From Hyaloperonospora brassicae (lineage: Eukaryota; Oomycota; Peronosporomycetes; Peronosporales; Peronosporaceae): DNA of 64,000 nt. The stretch's first letter is position 1, and each line of letters begins with the position of its first letter. This document shows, piece by piece, positions 34,376-46,015 of the stretch. The notes below the pieces were generated by a model. It saw only the letters and a program-made list of their open reading frames with translations, was not told the DNA's origin and searched no databases. The stretch spans positions 1 to 64,000 of the forward strand of contig CANTFL010000731.1 of the NCBI GenBank assembly GCA_947650285.1, written 5' to 3'. Both the position numbers and the translations under genes were made by a program.

Positions 34376-35757
34376 TTGGAAGAACGCGAAATCCGATCGG
34401 TCTTTCTCCCGATCAGGACGGAGACGTCGTACGGTCGCCAGCATGTCGTGCCGACGATCGTATTTGCGATCGACGTCCGCCCTCAACTCTGTCAAATAAC
34501 GCCAATGATTACCCAAAGTCTCGGGCAGGCCCGGCAGCTGAGCCGGACCTTGTCTCTTCACCGGAACCACCGGTGGTTTGTCACAGTGTTCGACGCTTTT
34601 TCGTGTGGCGTATCTTAAGCCACCGCGTGACGTATGGGGAGCGTACAAGCAACCTTGTCCGCTGGCGTGGGTATCCCCATCATATGACAGCTGGGAACCT
34701 CGAATTCAGCTGATGGCTGACGGTAAAGGTCTCGTCCACCGGTATGACGAGACTCATCCGATTGGTCCTCGGGCCCATCGGTAAACGCGCGCTTTTGGCG
34801 CTTGTAGACGGATTGCAAGTTTGCAATCGCGTCCCGCATCTCAGACGAGATGTGTGCCCTTCCCCTGGGCGAACTTATGGGATTTACGTCCCTATGTGCA
34901 CGTTGTGAGTTTTCAACACAACTAGCAAAAGGATCTCTTTAAGTGAGGCAAGGAATTTCTTCTTGTCACTCGACAAACGATGCAGCCGGTACCTTGCACC
35001 GGTTGGCGTTCTCTTCATAACATGGTGCGTACCGCATTAAGTTTTTGAAGCCCTCCTTCTCGTCCAAACGTCTTGACATTTTGGAAGAACGCGTTCCACG
35101 CCGCCAAAAGCGAGGCCTTGTCGCGATTTTGGTTGCCATTGAACTATCGATGCTTGAAGAAAGCATCGAGATAAATATGTTCTTCAGCGCGAAAGTTCTT
35201 CGTGCTGGAGATCAGGCCATGGAGCTCGCTCGCATCGAATAATGGAGTTCGATGTCTTGACTTGTCTCGTGATACAAGCTATTGATGAGCTGTTCAGGCA
35301 AATGCCACGGCTTCAGCTCATCACGCTTCAAAGTGGTACCTATGCCGATACCACGGTTATCAGTAGGACAACGGCTCGCACCATCGTTGAATCGCTCGTA
35401 AGAAGGCGCACCAGTTGTTCGCGGTGATGCGTAATCATACTCATCACGATATTCATCATCACTGCCATACAGAATGTGACGCATCTCGCGAGTCCGTACG
35501 TTCGGCAGGTCTTTTGATGAACGAGGCAACGCAGGTGAGCGCGATGTTTCGAAAGGCTTTTCCGAGTCAGACAGATCTGACTCGCCAGAGTAGCTGACCC
35601 CTAACTCAGGGTCACTGTGTACGTGAGGTGTGATACCACATGAACCCGCAGCAACACCTGCTGCAGACTGAGAACGAGCAGCAGACGACGAATCGTCTGC
35701 CGCAGAGGCTACCATGGTAGCAGACTGTGTCGTGTTTGAGTTACCCCGCATAGACAT
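34190..35757 (-). pseudogene. aORF of element C: antisense acidic/coiled-coil protein
   Basis: Starts with ATG at 35757 (MSMRGNSNTTQS), 128 bp from the 3' LTR, with the longest unbroken stretch of the four copies (down to 35212): SAADDSSSAARS, VSYSGESDLSDSEKPFETSRS, RHILYGSDDEYRDEYD, KPWHLPEQLINSL. After frame changes follow MRDAIANLQSVYKRQKRAF (34839 on) and the coiled coil ELRADVDRKYDRRHDMLATVRR (34648-34334), then more heptad-like sequence ending basic near 34190. It overlaps the chromodomain and part of the integrase C-terminal domain on the other strand. Confidence 0.68.
34578..34784 (+). pseudogene. Chromodomain of element C
   Basis: Pieces in two frames: VRWRGYPHH at about 34655 and [30 protein letters not shown] to a stop at 34784. 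Same domain as in element B. Lies wholly opposite aORF. Confidence 0.66.
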
Positions 35758-35884
35758 ATTAACTATGCGAGGCAAAGTCAGAATGAATAAATCTGACCAA
35801 CAATTACTTCCCGTCCCGTTGGTATCAAACGGGTGGCCACAGAAGTTTCGATAGTCACGGTGACTATTAGTTAAAGGAGGGTGA

Positions 35885-36323
35885 TGTAACGGAGTAGCCC
35901 ATTACATGGTATTGTCATAAAGTCTAAACTGACGATAAAGAAAATTACGCTGAATTTCCTTTCAACAATATCACAGAGCATGTGATATTGTTGAGATGAC
36001 CGAAGGGTCTACTCATTGGTTGATCTCGCGATGATATCAACCCACCAATAGCCGCGGGACGCGCGCAATGGGTGGTGAGTAGACGTCATCATACATTTAG
36101 TTAGATTATTATAATTAAGTCAGGACAAACAGAGATACAAGAGTTATAGGACTTAATTATATTGATAAGAGTTTTACTTTTCCTACGACTAGAATTTTTA
36201 CCTTGGTCGTTCTACCTTCCTCTGTGTAGTTCTACACCTAGCTGGGCACTGACTATCACTACAGTCTGTGATAGTAAACTATGTACTGGTTGACCAGTAC
36301 GTAGTCTTCGGTGTCCCGTTACA
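35885..36323 (+). repeat. 3' LTR of element C
   Basis: 439 bp, TGTAACGGAGTAGCCC to GTGTCCCGTTACA. Preceded by a polypurine tract. Followed by AAGAC. Confidence 0.86.
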
Positions 36324-36417
36324 AAGACTACCTGATGATATGGTTCATAGTGTTTGATGAAGCTATAAAGGCTAATGGCGTCGACGACAAGGAAATGCAA
36401 GTTACATTCGCCTGGTC
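36324..36417 (+). pseudogene. Element X gag, fragment after the element C insertion
   Basis: Reads WFIVFDEAIKANGVDDKEMQVTFAW, matching the gag segment of B around LLLWFVELDRALRA and MKLTFAQ. It continues exactly where the upstream X fragment stopped, on the other side of element C. It ends at the LTR of element D at 36418. Confidence 0.68.
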
Positions 36418-36877
36418 TGTAACGGGGCACGCTCTTACCAGATGACTGATACGACCTTGTGGTGATGGAACATAAGGCTGCTTACTCTAGACGTCACGTA
36501 CACGTGGCGTGAGGAAGCGCGAGAAAGCAACCAGAAGTCGGAAGCTCTATTTAGGGACAAAGTAGAACTGTATTTAATATAGTTAGTTTATTTACCAAAC
36601 CATCTTTGTCTTGATCTAATTATATTAAGATACAATCCCCTGTGTTAGTAGTCTTTCTAACAACCTATTGCGCGCGTCGAGCATTGATTGGTGGTTAATT
36701 TGGTTGATAAAGCGTCCACTTCAACCAACAATTGGAGCACCCAAGAATATTTCACTCGGGGGTAATATTGTGCCAGTATTATCTCTTCTCGAGCAGTGTT
36801 GAATCATTATTATCGAAATAGATATTTATAAACTGATACAAAAAATCAGTCTTATGTAACGGGCTCACCCCGTTACA
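36418..36877 (-). repeat. Left LTR of element D (3' LTR relative to pol)
   Basis: 460 bp, TGTAACGGGGCACGCTCTTACC to GGGCTCACCCCGTTACA. Different subfamily from A/C and B; shares its end sequences and the GGCGTGAGGAAGCGCGA block with the solo LTR at 61449. Confidence 0.85.
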
Positions 36878-37021
36878 TCACCATCTTAACCATCAGTCAC
36901 TATAGTGAGAAATTTAATCGATTGGTGATAGAGTGACCACGGTTAGGTCGCTCTGTGAGAAGGGGAGCACTTGTTGGTTCTATTTCACATTCAAACTTCT
37001 CAGCGCCTGAAGACTTTTTCC

Positions 37022-38805
37022 ATGAGCTTCGCGAAAAAGGCAGCCACTGAAGCTTCTGCACGGATGCGCGCAGATAGAGAGCAAGCAGCCCAAGGCTCGA
37101 CAGCAGACGTTTCTTCGCAGTCGAAGAAAAGCCTGCTGCTGCTGATAAGAATCCTGAAACAAACAATGTTGCATGTGCACGTGGTCATCCACTTGCAGCT
37201 TCCTCATCCGCAGAATCTGCTGCGGGTGGTAGTTCCATGGACATCGACTCCAAAATAGAGGTTGTCTATTCGGGAGAAAGGGACTTATGTCCGACTCTAA
37301 GTCGCCTGCAAAGCCCATCTGCTAAGTTGTAGGTGTGGAAACGACGACTGCCAAGTCCCGTGGCAGTCTCAGTAAGACTCTGCGCCATGAAATGTTCGGC
37401 TTATCCGACGAGTCTGAGCATTCGTCGCGGGGATCGAGCCGATCGCGCTCGCATTCATATGATGCGAGTGCGCAACATGAGGACGTTAGTCGTCGTGATC
37501 ATGCCGATGACTCTTCGTCGAGGCATCGCAGCCGTAGCAATCCCAGTGATTGCGGCAATCGAATTCAATTATTCATTTCTGTACTGTGCAAGAGATGAAG
37601 GGTACTAAAGTGTTATGATCTGATCCTGACAAAAGCCTATGATGCCTTTTCAACGCAATCTGAAGCAGTATTATGGTTATAACACTGGAAGATTCGGAAT
37701 CTCACTATTCGATTTGTCAAAAATCCATGATCTTGATGTCAATGCGCGTGGTTATCGCATTGAACATGAGGTTTTGACCAATGGTTTTTTTCTGACATTG
37801 ATAATACCACGACAACCTCAACCGAGACGAAGTTTCGTTGGTGCAGGCGTGAACTCTGTATCAGCAACAATGCAAATGTTGGCCATGACGCTTGGCTGAA
37901 CAAACTTATTGCAGCTCGAAATAGGTTTGAACAGAATTCGCCAACCGGTGCTCGATTTTCTTTGCATCGGCTGTCGCAAGTGACAGATCTACTTTGCCTC
38001 TCGTGGGGAGAAAATTGTTAGAGTTGGCAACTCTGTTCGCGCCCCTAAGGAGGCCTTTCTCCCTAATCAGCCCGATTTTCGAGGGCTCGAATCTCGGCTG
38101 AGATGTACAAACGGATTGAGATCTTGCAATGCCCTAACGAACGCGCCGGGCGTTGGTTCGACGATGGAATCCATCGACAGAGGGCGTGTCTCGTCGTACT
38201 GCTCGACGAGACCGGTAACATCCACCATCAGATGAGAGCGGTGTTTTAGGTGTGTAAAGAGGGTGGATACCCCCGCCACTGGACGAAGTAACTAGTCCTT
38301 GATCTTTGATCGTCACGGTAATTCAAGATACGCTCCACAGGTAATTGTTGCCCACCGTATGAGTCCGTCAAAGGATGTGGAGTCGGATGAAAATCATTGT
38401 CCAATTCGTTCGACTTACCACCTAAATCAACACGAGATATCACGCAATGGTTGGACTGCGCGAGGATTTTAAGCACGAGAGCGACATACGGTACGCTCTG
38501 GCCGATTCTGTGCGGGAGAACCACAAAGATCGGGAAGCCGGTCGTGCGAAGGATCGTGCTGATGTCGCGCCCTCGCACAGCTTCAGTTCGAGTTGGATGT
38601 CGGTTCCTTCGTTGAAGAGCTGGCGACAGCTCGCAGTGAGATCTCTCAAATGAATTCTATGGTTTCTATACTACGCGACCAGACTGAACGTCTGGAGCGC
38701 GAACGCAAGAATCGGGTGGATGTTCTTGAACGTGGGGACTATCTCCATCGTCGGAAGAGGCCTCGTACTGACAGATTGGGTGGAGACGCCCCAGTTAAAA
38801 CTTGA
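37022..38805 (+). pseudogene. aORF of element D: antisense coiled-coil protein, diverged
   Basis: Starts at about 37022 (MSFAKKAATEASARMRADRE), 145 bp from the LTR. The N-terminus is Ser/Arg/Asp-rich; IEVVYSGERDL at about 37255 corresponds to the acidic YSGGSD block of A-C, RHEMFGLSDES to the RxxLFGSDDE block, and SLFDLSKIHDLDVNARGYRIEHEVL (first 20 residues only are diagnostic) to the middle block. The coiled coil is well kept: EDFKHESDIRYAL (38460), ARSEISQMNSMVSILRDQTE (38630 on), ERERKNRVDVLERGDYLHRR, to a stop at 38805. Frame changes break it. It is the most diverged of the four copies, yet the order of blocks and the position are the same. Confidence 0.62.
38067..38400 (-). pseudogene. 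Chromodomain of element D
   Basis: In two frames: LPVERILNYRDDQRSRTSYF then VQWRGYPPS (38246-38400), and LMVDVTGLVEQYDETRP (down to 38067). Opposite to aORF. Confidence 0.66.
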
Positions 38806-40340
38806 GATGCGTACGAATGCTACGCAGCTGATCAATCATGTGTGCGTTGCCTTGTCGACGCAGCACACGAAAGGAGCCGATGTACTTAGTCAGTAGTTTA
38901 CTGCTGCCCACGTTCGTCACGACGTGTCCATATAGATTTACCGTAGAGAGTAGGAATAAGTCGCCTTTAAATAATGAATGGGCATTTGCTCTCTTATTCT
39001 TGTCAGCGTTCCACTTCTGCCAGTATACCGCGTGAGGGATGAAATCCTGCACGAAATGGACCACTGCTTCTCGAGCTAGCAGAAATGTTTCTGCTGACGA
39101 GACATTGTTTTTTTAAGCTCGCCTTGTGCGAACTGCAGATAGAGAGCTCACCTCTTCTCTTCATCAGCGAGGATGTCATCATTCTCGCTGAAGAAGTCGT
39201 TGGCGATGCTGACAATACCAGAATCTTCATCATTATCTTACTCAATAATATCGTCATTGCTATTGCTGGCATGATCTACTTCTTCGATGTCGACCTGATC
39301 GATATCGGCATCATACATGACGACGTTGGCGTCGACACGTGATGAGCAAGATACAGAACGGTTTTTGCTCGAGCGAGTCCCTCCCCCCTTATCCAAGAGT
39401 CACACTCTAAGAGAGTGGGCGGACGCGAATGACTCAATTCATTCACGAAGAACGGTGTGTGCTGGGTTGAAGCATGCGCCGAGATATTGATGGCCAATAC
39501 CACCATGGGTAGGAATTCGCTCCAACTTGAGAACGAGTGACCGAATCCTCGAAATATTTCTTCGAGGACGCCGTTCGCAGGTTCCGACCGACCATCCGTT
39601 TCGAACTGTCAGATACTGACATGTTCACACGCTTTCCGAGCGATCGATGCATGAATTGACAAAATTCGGCCGTGAACCAAGGGTCACGGTCGGACACGAG
39701 ATCACAAGGTGACCCGCGGAGTCAAATGATCGTGTCGATAAAGACTTGAGCACAGCCCTGTGCCGTGATCGACTCGGAAATTGCGGCAAGATGCACCATT
39801 TTGCTGAACCGGTCAAGGAAAACAAGAATCCAATTATTCTTGTGAGCGTCTTTGAGGTAATCGAAGACGAAGTCCATTGAGAGGGACTGCCAGCACTCTG
39901 CCGGGTCAGGTAGAGACCGTAGTGGTGTATGGAATGAAGGACAATGCTTTAGCAGTTGGCAAATCTTGCAAGCATGAATGTACTTGCGCACAAACTGATA
40001 CTGGCGGGGACAAAAAAGTCACGACTTACAGTACGGTGGGTCTTTTACCTACCACGATGGCATCCCGTTGAGGCATCGTGGCACTCATACATGATGGGCG
40101 AGCGCAATATGTTATGAGCGGGGACGACGACACGCCTCGTGTCGCCGGCATAGACTGTACTGTACAACAATCCGAAGCATGTTGTACACTAATCGAATGA
40201 TGAACGGTACAAAGCCGATGTATCTTTCAAAAAATTACGAGATGAATTCAACAGATGATCCATGAAGCGCAGAAGATCTTTGTCTTTTGCGTAGGACTCA
40301 CTTGCGTCGTCAAGTAACGTTGACGACGAGGAGACTGACT
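38795..40340 (-). pseudogene. Integrase of element D, fragmented
   Basis: 39991-39722 gives a worn zinc finger (HACKICQLLKHCPS) and SLSMDFVFDYLKDAHKNN with the first Asp, LDRFSKMVHLAAISES; 39825-39443 gives further core; 39276-39506 gives ISAHASTQHTPFFVNEL; 38795-39272 the linker and C-terminal domain (KYIGSFRVLRRQGNA). The Asp-rich linker seen in B is also here. All in different frames. Inactive. Confidence 0.75.
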
Positions 40341-40379
40341 GTAGGTGTCACAACAGCGGGCGCATTCTAACGGTTGTAT

Positions 40380-41977
40380 TGCACGCACGGCTCGATATTG
40401 GGCCGGCGCGAGAGCGCATTAGTGACGACCTTTAGTCGTCCTCGTATATACTCGACGGCTAAGTTTGTACTCTTTAAATAGAGACAGCCACCTCGCCATC
40501 CTTTGCGAGAGGTGTGGACTATATATGGCCGTGTGCAGTGAAGCATGGTCCGTATTGACGATGAACGGTCTATTTACCAAGAGATAGACACGAAACTTAG
40601 CCAGTGCATATTTCATGGCAAGGACTTCATTATCATTCAATGGGTAATTACGCTCAGGTGCTTGCAGCTGACACGATTGATAGCAGATGATGCGCTCTGC
40701 GCCTTCTGTGTCAAATTGCATCAACGCACAGACGATTGAAAAATCGCTGGAGTCGCGGACCACATGAAATGGTCTGTCCTGACCTGCAATATTCCATCTT
40801 GGCGATTGCATCAAGCTCTGCTTTAATACCTTCAAATGAACGCTGACATTTAGCTATACCATGATCACTTCACATTTTTCTTGAGCAAACAAGAAAGATG
40901 CACAGTCATCTCGGCGTAGTTGCGCGAGTACTTGTGCAAGTACGCCGCTAGTACAAGGAACCTACGAAGTCCCTTGACATCGGCGGTCTCCGGCCAGTCA
41001 GTGATCGCCTTTATTCTGTTCAAGTCAGTGCGTACGCCGTGCTACCCACGATGCATCCAAGAAGTGGTATTACGCTAGCCACGAATATACACTTCTTGAG
41101 GTTTGCGTACGACTTATGCTTGCGCATAAGTTGAAGGACTTGATGAACGTGAGTTCTTGTAACTTCCAGGTATGTCTTCCCATCCATAGCCCGGCTATAG
41201 ACGAACATATTGTCGAAGTAACTTGGTGCGAAATCCCGCACCGGAATCAACAGATCTGTAACACATCGGTTGAACGCTGCAGAGGCGTCACTCAGCCTCT
41301 GTGACATCGCTAGCCACTCCCACAGCATACCGCTTGGGATGCTCACTGCTGTGTACGGGATGTCCCATTTACGCATGAGGATCTGATAGAATCCATCCAT
41401 CAGATCCATGGACGAAAAGATGTTACGCTTTACATACCATCTATGATTACGTCCTTTCTCGGTATCGGCATCTGAATCGGTACCGTTGCAGCGTTCAACT
41501 TGTTGAATGCGTGCACTATCCGCCATCCTTCTGTAGCCTTTCGCACATAGAAGGTCGTAGATTTGTGAGGGGAGGTTGATTCCCTCACATGGCCCGCTGC
41601 TAAGCGATCGGCAAAGAACTTATCGATCGCTAGTACTTGTTCACGAGGCAGTGGCCTCTGCTTCATGACACAGTACTTCGATCCCGGTTTAAGCTTGATT
41701 TCGTGTCGAGTGCCTTTGTCCTTAGGCAACTAGCAAGTTATGGATTCAGGGAATACATCCTCGAATTCGATCAAATCCTTTTACAAAAGATTTGCCTGAA
41801 GTGACTCCCAGGATTTAGACCTGTATTGCTCAATCCGAGTCTTCTCATCCAGGACAATTTCGTCCATCGATAAGCTGCTAAAACCCCGTTCGTTCTTAGC
41901 AAAGACTGTTGCTGACCAAAAATCGGCTACATACTCATCCTCTGTGACGAGTATGCGGATCTGCTTGACCTTGCTAC
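40380..41977 (-). pseudogene. Reverse transcriptase and RNase H of element D
   Basis: The end of the protease-RT spacer (41781-41977: VTEDEYVADFWSATVFAKNE) leads into RT at 41729 (KLKPGSKYCVMKQRPLPREQ, FADRLAAGHVRES, VRKATEGWRIV), SMDLMDGFYQILMRKW, and PSYFDNMFVYS at about 41200-41220: YFDN, the same loss of the second Asp as in element C. RNase H at 40835-40419: VVRDSSDFSIVCAL (Cys-Asp changed), NTDHASLHTA. Inactive. Confidence 0.8.
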
Positions 41978-42989
41978 TGTGGTGGAGTGGTGATCGATAT
42001 TTTGAGGAGTCGATCCCAACTCTCCACTGGCGCCCGTACGACCGACGAACGGAGGGGGTACTCCGATTTCGTGTTCTTGATTGCCTTTCCACCTTGTGTA
42101 CCCGTCGATGAGGCGAGTTGCACTCTTCCAGGTGGACTCGTGTCAATGGAAACTTGACCGTGTTTGCGATGGGGTCGAGGTTCGATCACGGTGTAGAAAT
42201 CTTCACACCACGATCGGGGTTGGTGTGATCACGTGGAATTCGTCACGCGATCACTTGTATGCTTGTGGGGTGCTCGATATGAGTCACCCTGATCTGTAAC
42301 AGATCGCCTTGTCCAAATGTAGACCCTGATTTGCGAGGCTTCTGACCACTTAAGCCGTCTCGCGATCTTGGGTCCTCAACAACAAAGGGTTTCCTGCGTC
42401 CAGTCGCAGTTCGGGTGTTAGTTGAGAGATCTTGATCCCTGGCCAAACAATCCAGGGATATCACTTGATTAAAGTATATAAATCTTTCCTTGGCGTCGGG
42501 TGGCCAATGATCCACCCGGAGGAGAAGTCGACACGTGAACTTTGAAGCAAATTGAACTCTCTTTGATGTGAACCAATCAAACCCAACAACCCTATTCCTA
42601 TCCTCATGTCTTGGACATCGATTGCCACATGCCATTGTCTTCAGACGGTAGCGATCTTCTACTTGCGTGGCCCACACCTGATTCACTTGTCTGATCGCGA
42701 TCACATACCTGATCACTGATCACGATCCCGATCGCCTCCTGATAGTGATCGCCTTGCTGATCGCGGTTCACTTCTTGATCGACTGATTGCCAACGTTAAC
42801 TTCCGCCTTATACCTTGACCCAAGATCGCAGGTCCATACCTGCCCGATCTGATATTCATTTTAGTCTGACTGTCGAATGGACGTGATCTGACCAATTGTG
42901 GGACCGGGCCGCCAACCGTTAACTGGCTCGGACATAACGGGAATGAGATCAGTTCCTCTACAGCGAATTTCCATAGTCGCTTTACCACA
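41978..42989 (-). repeat. Candidate left LTR of element E
   Basis: Begins TGTGGTGGAG exactly where element D is cut and could end CTTTACCACA at 42989, giving TGTGGT/ACCACA ends. The next bases read on the - strand give CAGGGGACGAC, a possible polypurine tract. Length about 1.0 kb. No second LTR is available for proof. It holds a cluster of GATC sites at about 42690-42790 and a TATATAAA on the + strand at about 42476-42485. Confidence 0.45.
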
Positions 42990-43080
42990 GTCGTCCCCTG
43001 CGCCGTTAGTCGGCACATAGTGTCGATTTGGATGCGCACCTATCTTTTCGCTTGGTCAGTCCCTCGTGTTATCATACGCC

Positions 43081-45764
43081 ATGTCGACGACAAAACATTT
43101 TGGCACCTCTTCTTCTTCCGATTCGAGCGAGTCGTCTCTTGGTCTTGGTCAGGTGACGCACCTTCACGATCCTAATGGGTCGTATGCCGAGTCGTGCGCC
43201 GGGTGGTACTCGCTTCTTCCCAGTACCAAGGTGACGACCGCTGCGTATGTTGATCGACCGACGATGGCACGCATGGTCGCCGCTCTTTAAGATCGCTTGG
43301 AGAGCTACGAGGAAATCGTGAGGCGTTGCGGCTCCCTTGAAGATGCCCTAAAGAAGAGAAGCACCGCGACGATCGCCTGGAGCAGGAGTTGAACAAGTTG
43401 CGTGAATTCGGGATCCAGTTGCGTGGTCATGTCAAGCTCGTTTCGATCGTTTGTTCTAATCTTTCCAGAAGGTTCATCAGCGCAGCAAAGAATACGAAGG
43501 CATCTTGAACAATCAGGGGTATCGGGTGGCGAGGATTAACGCCGAGGAGAAGGAGATCAAGCACTTGAAGACCTTCCTGTCCGAAGCTGTCTCCTCGGAC
43601 TTCGAAAAGAGTCGGCGTGACCAGACTGCGGTTCGTGCGTCTCTCGAGAAGCAGTATCTGCAAGAGATCAGATAGCTTAACGCAAAGTTGAGATCCCCGA
43701 TTTCGCAGCTCGAGTCGACCCGGGCTCTCCGGGACGCCGACGCGAAGAAATACCAGGGAGCATCTGCTCACTATCAGCAGAGGATAGCCGATCTCGAGAA
43801 ACAGATCGCGTCATTATCTACGCTGCGTGATCAACATGGCGCGGAGATCGCGGATCTAAAGTGCGAACAGGATCGACAGCGTAAGGTGATGGCGGGTTTC
43901 CACTCCGAAAATGTGTGTCTTAAATGTAAGAACTAGGACCGGGAAAATGCTCGTGATGTCGCGATCGCAGATCGTAATCTCGCTGTAGCTGATCGCGACC
44001 AACTTCGGGATCATCTGGCTCAGCTAGCATTTGGTATTACGTTCGCTACAATGTCAGTTACAGCTTCTTCGGACAGCAAGCGTAACCGGAGCGACAGTAA
44101 CCATGATCTCCCGTCCAAGCGTTCTCGGGTTTCCAGAGACTCCTCTCCTTCGACTTCGACCAGATCTTCGACGCGATCTGCCCACTCGAAGTTTTCTGCT
44201 GGGCCTACGCGATCATCTCGAGCCACGCGATCAGCTGATACGGTGTACACGGATGCTTCTAAGCCACGGGACAAGATCCAGCAATCGGGCAAGCCTGCAT
44301 CGTACAAAGTCAACCAAGTCCACTTCGTTCCCGCGATCGACCTTGCCCACGCGATCAACTATGTCGGCTTCGGCGTAAATTTCCGCACAATCAGCTGAGT
44401 CGCTGCGAACGGTCGATCCTCCCAAGTCTACTGCATCCGCACCAATAGCAGCCCCCGCACGATTGCCTTTTCACGGGAGGTCAGCTGGGTCAAAGCGATC
44501 ACCGAAACCCAAGCGATCGGTATCCTCCAAGCGTTCACCCGGGGCGTGCTTAAAGAAGTGCTAATCCTTCTCCGGTTCAGGGGGCTCCGTTGATCTTCAC
44601 GAAGACGTCGCAAGAAGAGATGAATAGTCGAGCGAATCCAAAGAATTAGTTTTCTTCGTCATCCGACTTGAGCGATTTGTCCAGTTCATCGGGGGAAGCC
44701 ACCCGCGCCGCGCTATCTGGGTCGCGATCTACTTCCCGCAGACAAGCTTCGACTTCTGCTAAATCGTCGAAACTTGATCGAAATGCATATACGATCGTCA
44801 TTGAATAATCCAGATCCAACTCGCGATCATCTTCACCGGCTAAATCGACGACTCCCAAGAAATCCAAGGAATCCAAGATCGATCTTCTGGGCGAGCCGTC
44901 GAGTGATTTGCCTGGCAGTCTCAACATTTCCAATGATGATCGCGAGGACGTGAACAATCTGTTGTCTCCTGGCCAATATATCGCATTGCCAGACACTCGT
45001 GTACCGCGAGATCAGCGGATCCCTGGGTAAAGCTATCGCGCTCCCCGATCAACTTTTCAAGTAAGCCCCAGGTCGTCGCGTCGAGTCAGCTATACCAGTG
45101 TCGCTGAACTGGAAGTAGAGTTTATGGTCAAACATTTCTTCGAGCCGAAATTTTTTTCGTTCCCGCGTACAAGGCACCGAAGCCGTCGGCAATCCGGGCT
45201 GAGCAATGGGCTCCCCAACTGATTTCTTCTGCGCAGATCACGTCTCTCTACAGCCAAGAACCATGGAAAATTCTCGATCAACCGATCGAGCCGATCTCAT
45301 TTTCAGTGACTGGGTGGTTCAAGGAGGTTGTGGAAACGTGTCGCGCGTTTGAAGGTCGTCATCGACAGACGCTATAGGAATCGACTCGTGTTCTCTACAT
45401 CTCCAGTCGGCAGCGCCAACCAGATCCCGGGATTGGCCGAGTATTGTGAAGAGCACCGGCAACGCCGATCGCTATCGGGACCTCGTTGGAAAACTGTCAT
45501 CCGCTTTATCCTTCAAGGGATGATCGACGGGCATTGCGACTTGGAAATTTTGTTGGACCCCTTCCTTGGACACTTCCGGCCTCGTTTGAGAAAATAATGT
45601 GGTGCCGTGGTCTAGGATGCAAGACGACCAAGATTCCAAACATAATCACTGCATTGTCTCTAGCTGACTCATCCGAGCCGTGGTATAACCAATATCGTTC
45701 CGCGATCGCAGAACATCCTGGATCTTCGATCACCCGTATCTCTGGCAAATTTTCCTCTTGTTGA
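43081..45764 (+). pseudogene. Antisense ORF of element E: Ser-rich / coiled-coil protein
   Basis: Starts MSTTKHFGTSSSSDSSESSL at 43081, about 90 bp inside the presumed LTR. First part acidic and Ser-rich (to 43290), then helical sequence, a clear coiled coil at 43688-43936 (RIADLEKQIASLSTLRDQHG and so on) continuing past one stop to about 44030, a Ser/Arg-rich basic segment (SKRNRSDSNHDLPSKRSRVS, 44060-44250), and a C-terminal region in several frames (FFEPKFFSFPRTRH, EGRHRQ, ITALSLADSSEPWYNQYRSA) ending near 45764. No sequence similarity to the aORF of A-D was apparent by eye, but strand, position and general plan match. It ends about 400 bp before the end of pol, so no overlap here. Confidence 0.55.
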
Positions 45765-45893
45765 TCGTCCAGGAGTTGTCAGTATCTTTGTTTAATATCA
45801 ATTGTCTCTTTCGTTTTAACCTCGTAATCCATTGTTGAAATAGTCTCCATGCTCCTTCATCTCCTTAACCACTCTCTATCAGGTCCTTTTCCG

Positions 45894-46015
45894 TCCAGAC
45901 CGCTCGCGATCAAAAGTCCAGTGATCTGATGACCGCGATCAGATCTACCACCATCCAGATCGCTCGCGATCAAAGATCCACTGATCTGATCACCGCGATC
46001 TGATCCAGCGATGCT
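45894..46015. repeat. 60-bp tandem duplication, dense in GATC
   Basis: The unit starting CGCTCGCGATCAAA at 45901 recurs at 45961, exactly 60 bp on. Twelve GATC sites fall in about 120 bp. It lies in the non-coding gap between the antisense ORF and pol of element E. Confidence 0.75.

Larger units (their letters stand above)
28625..36323 (+). mobile_element. Element C: Ty3/gypsy chromodomain retrotransposon with antisense ORF
   Basis: LTRs at both ends (28625-29065 and 35885-36323), with AGGAC before and AAGAC after (5-bp duplication with one change). Internal order on +: primer-binding site, gag, protease, RT/RNase H, integrase, chromodomain; then aORF on the - strand; polypurine tract AAAGGAGGGTGA directly before 35885. 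Many stops and frame changes make it inactive. It is inserted in the gag gene of element X. Confidence 0.88.
36418..41977 (-). mobile_element. Element D: truncated Ty3/gypsy chromodomain retrotransposon
   Basis: Left LTR, then aORF on +, then chromodomain, integrase, RNase H and RT on -, breaking off at about 41977 within the spacer between protease and RT. Everything beyond (protease, gag, the other LTR) is missing and element E starts there. Confidence 0.82.

Noticed and set aside
42028..42043. TGGCGCCCGTACG, looking like a classical primer-binding site
   Set aside because: It is on the + strand inside the presumed 3' LTR, while element E is coded on the - strand, so it is in the wrong place and direction.
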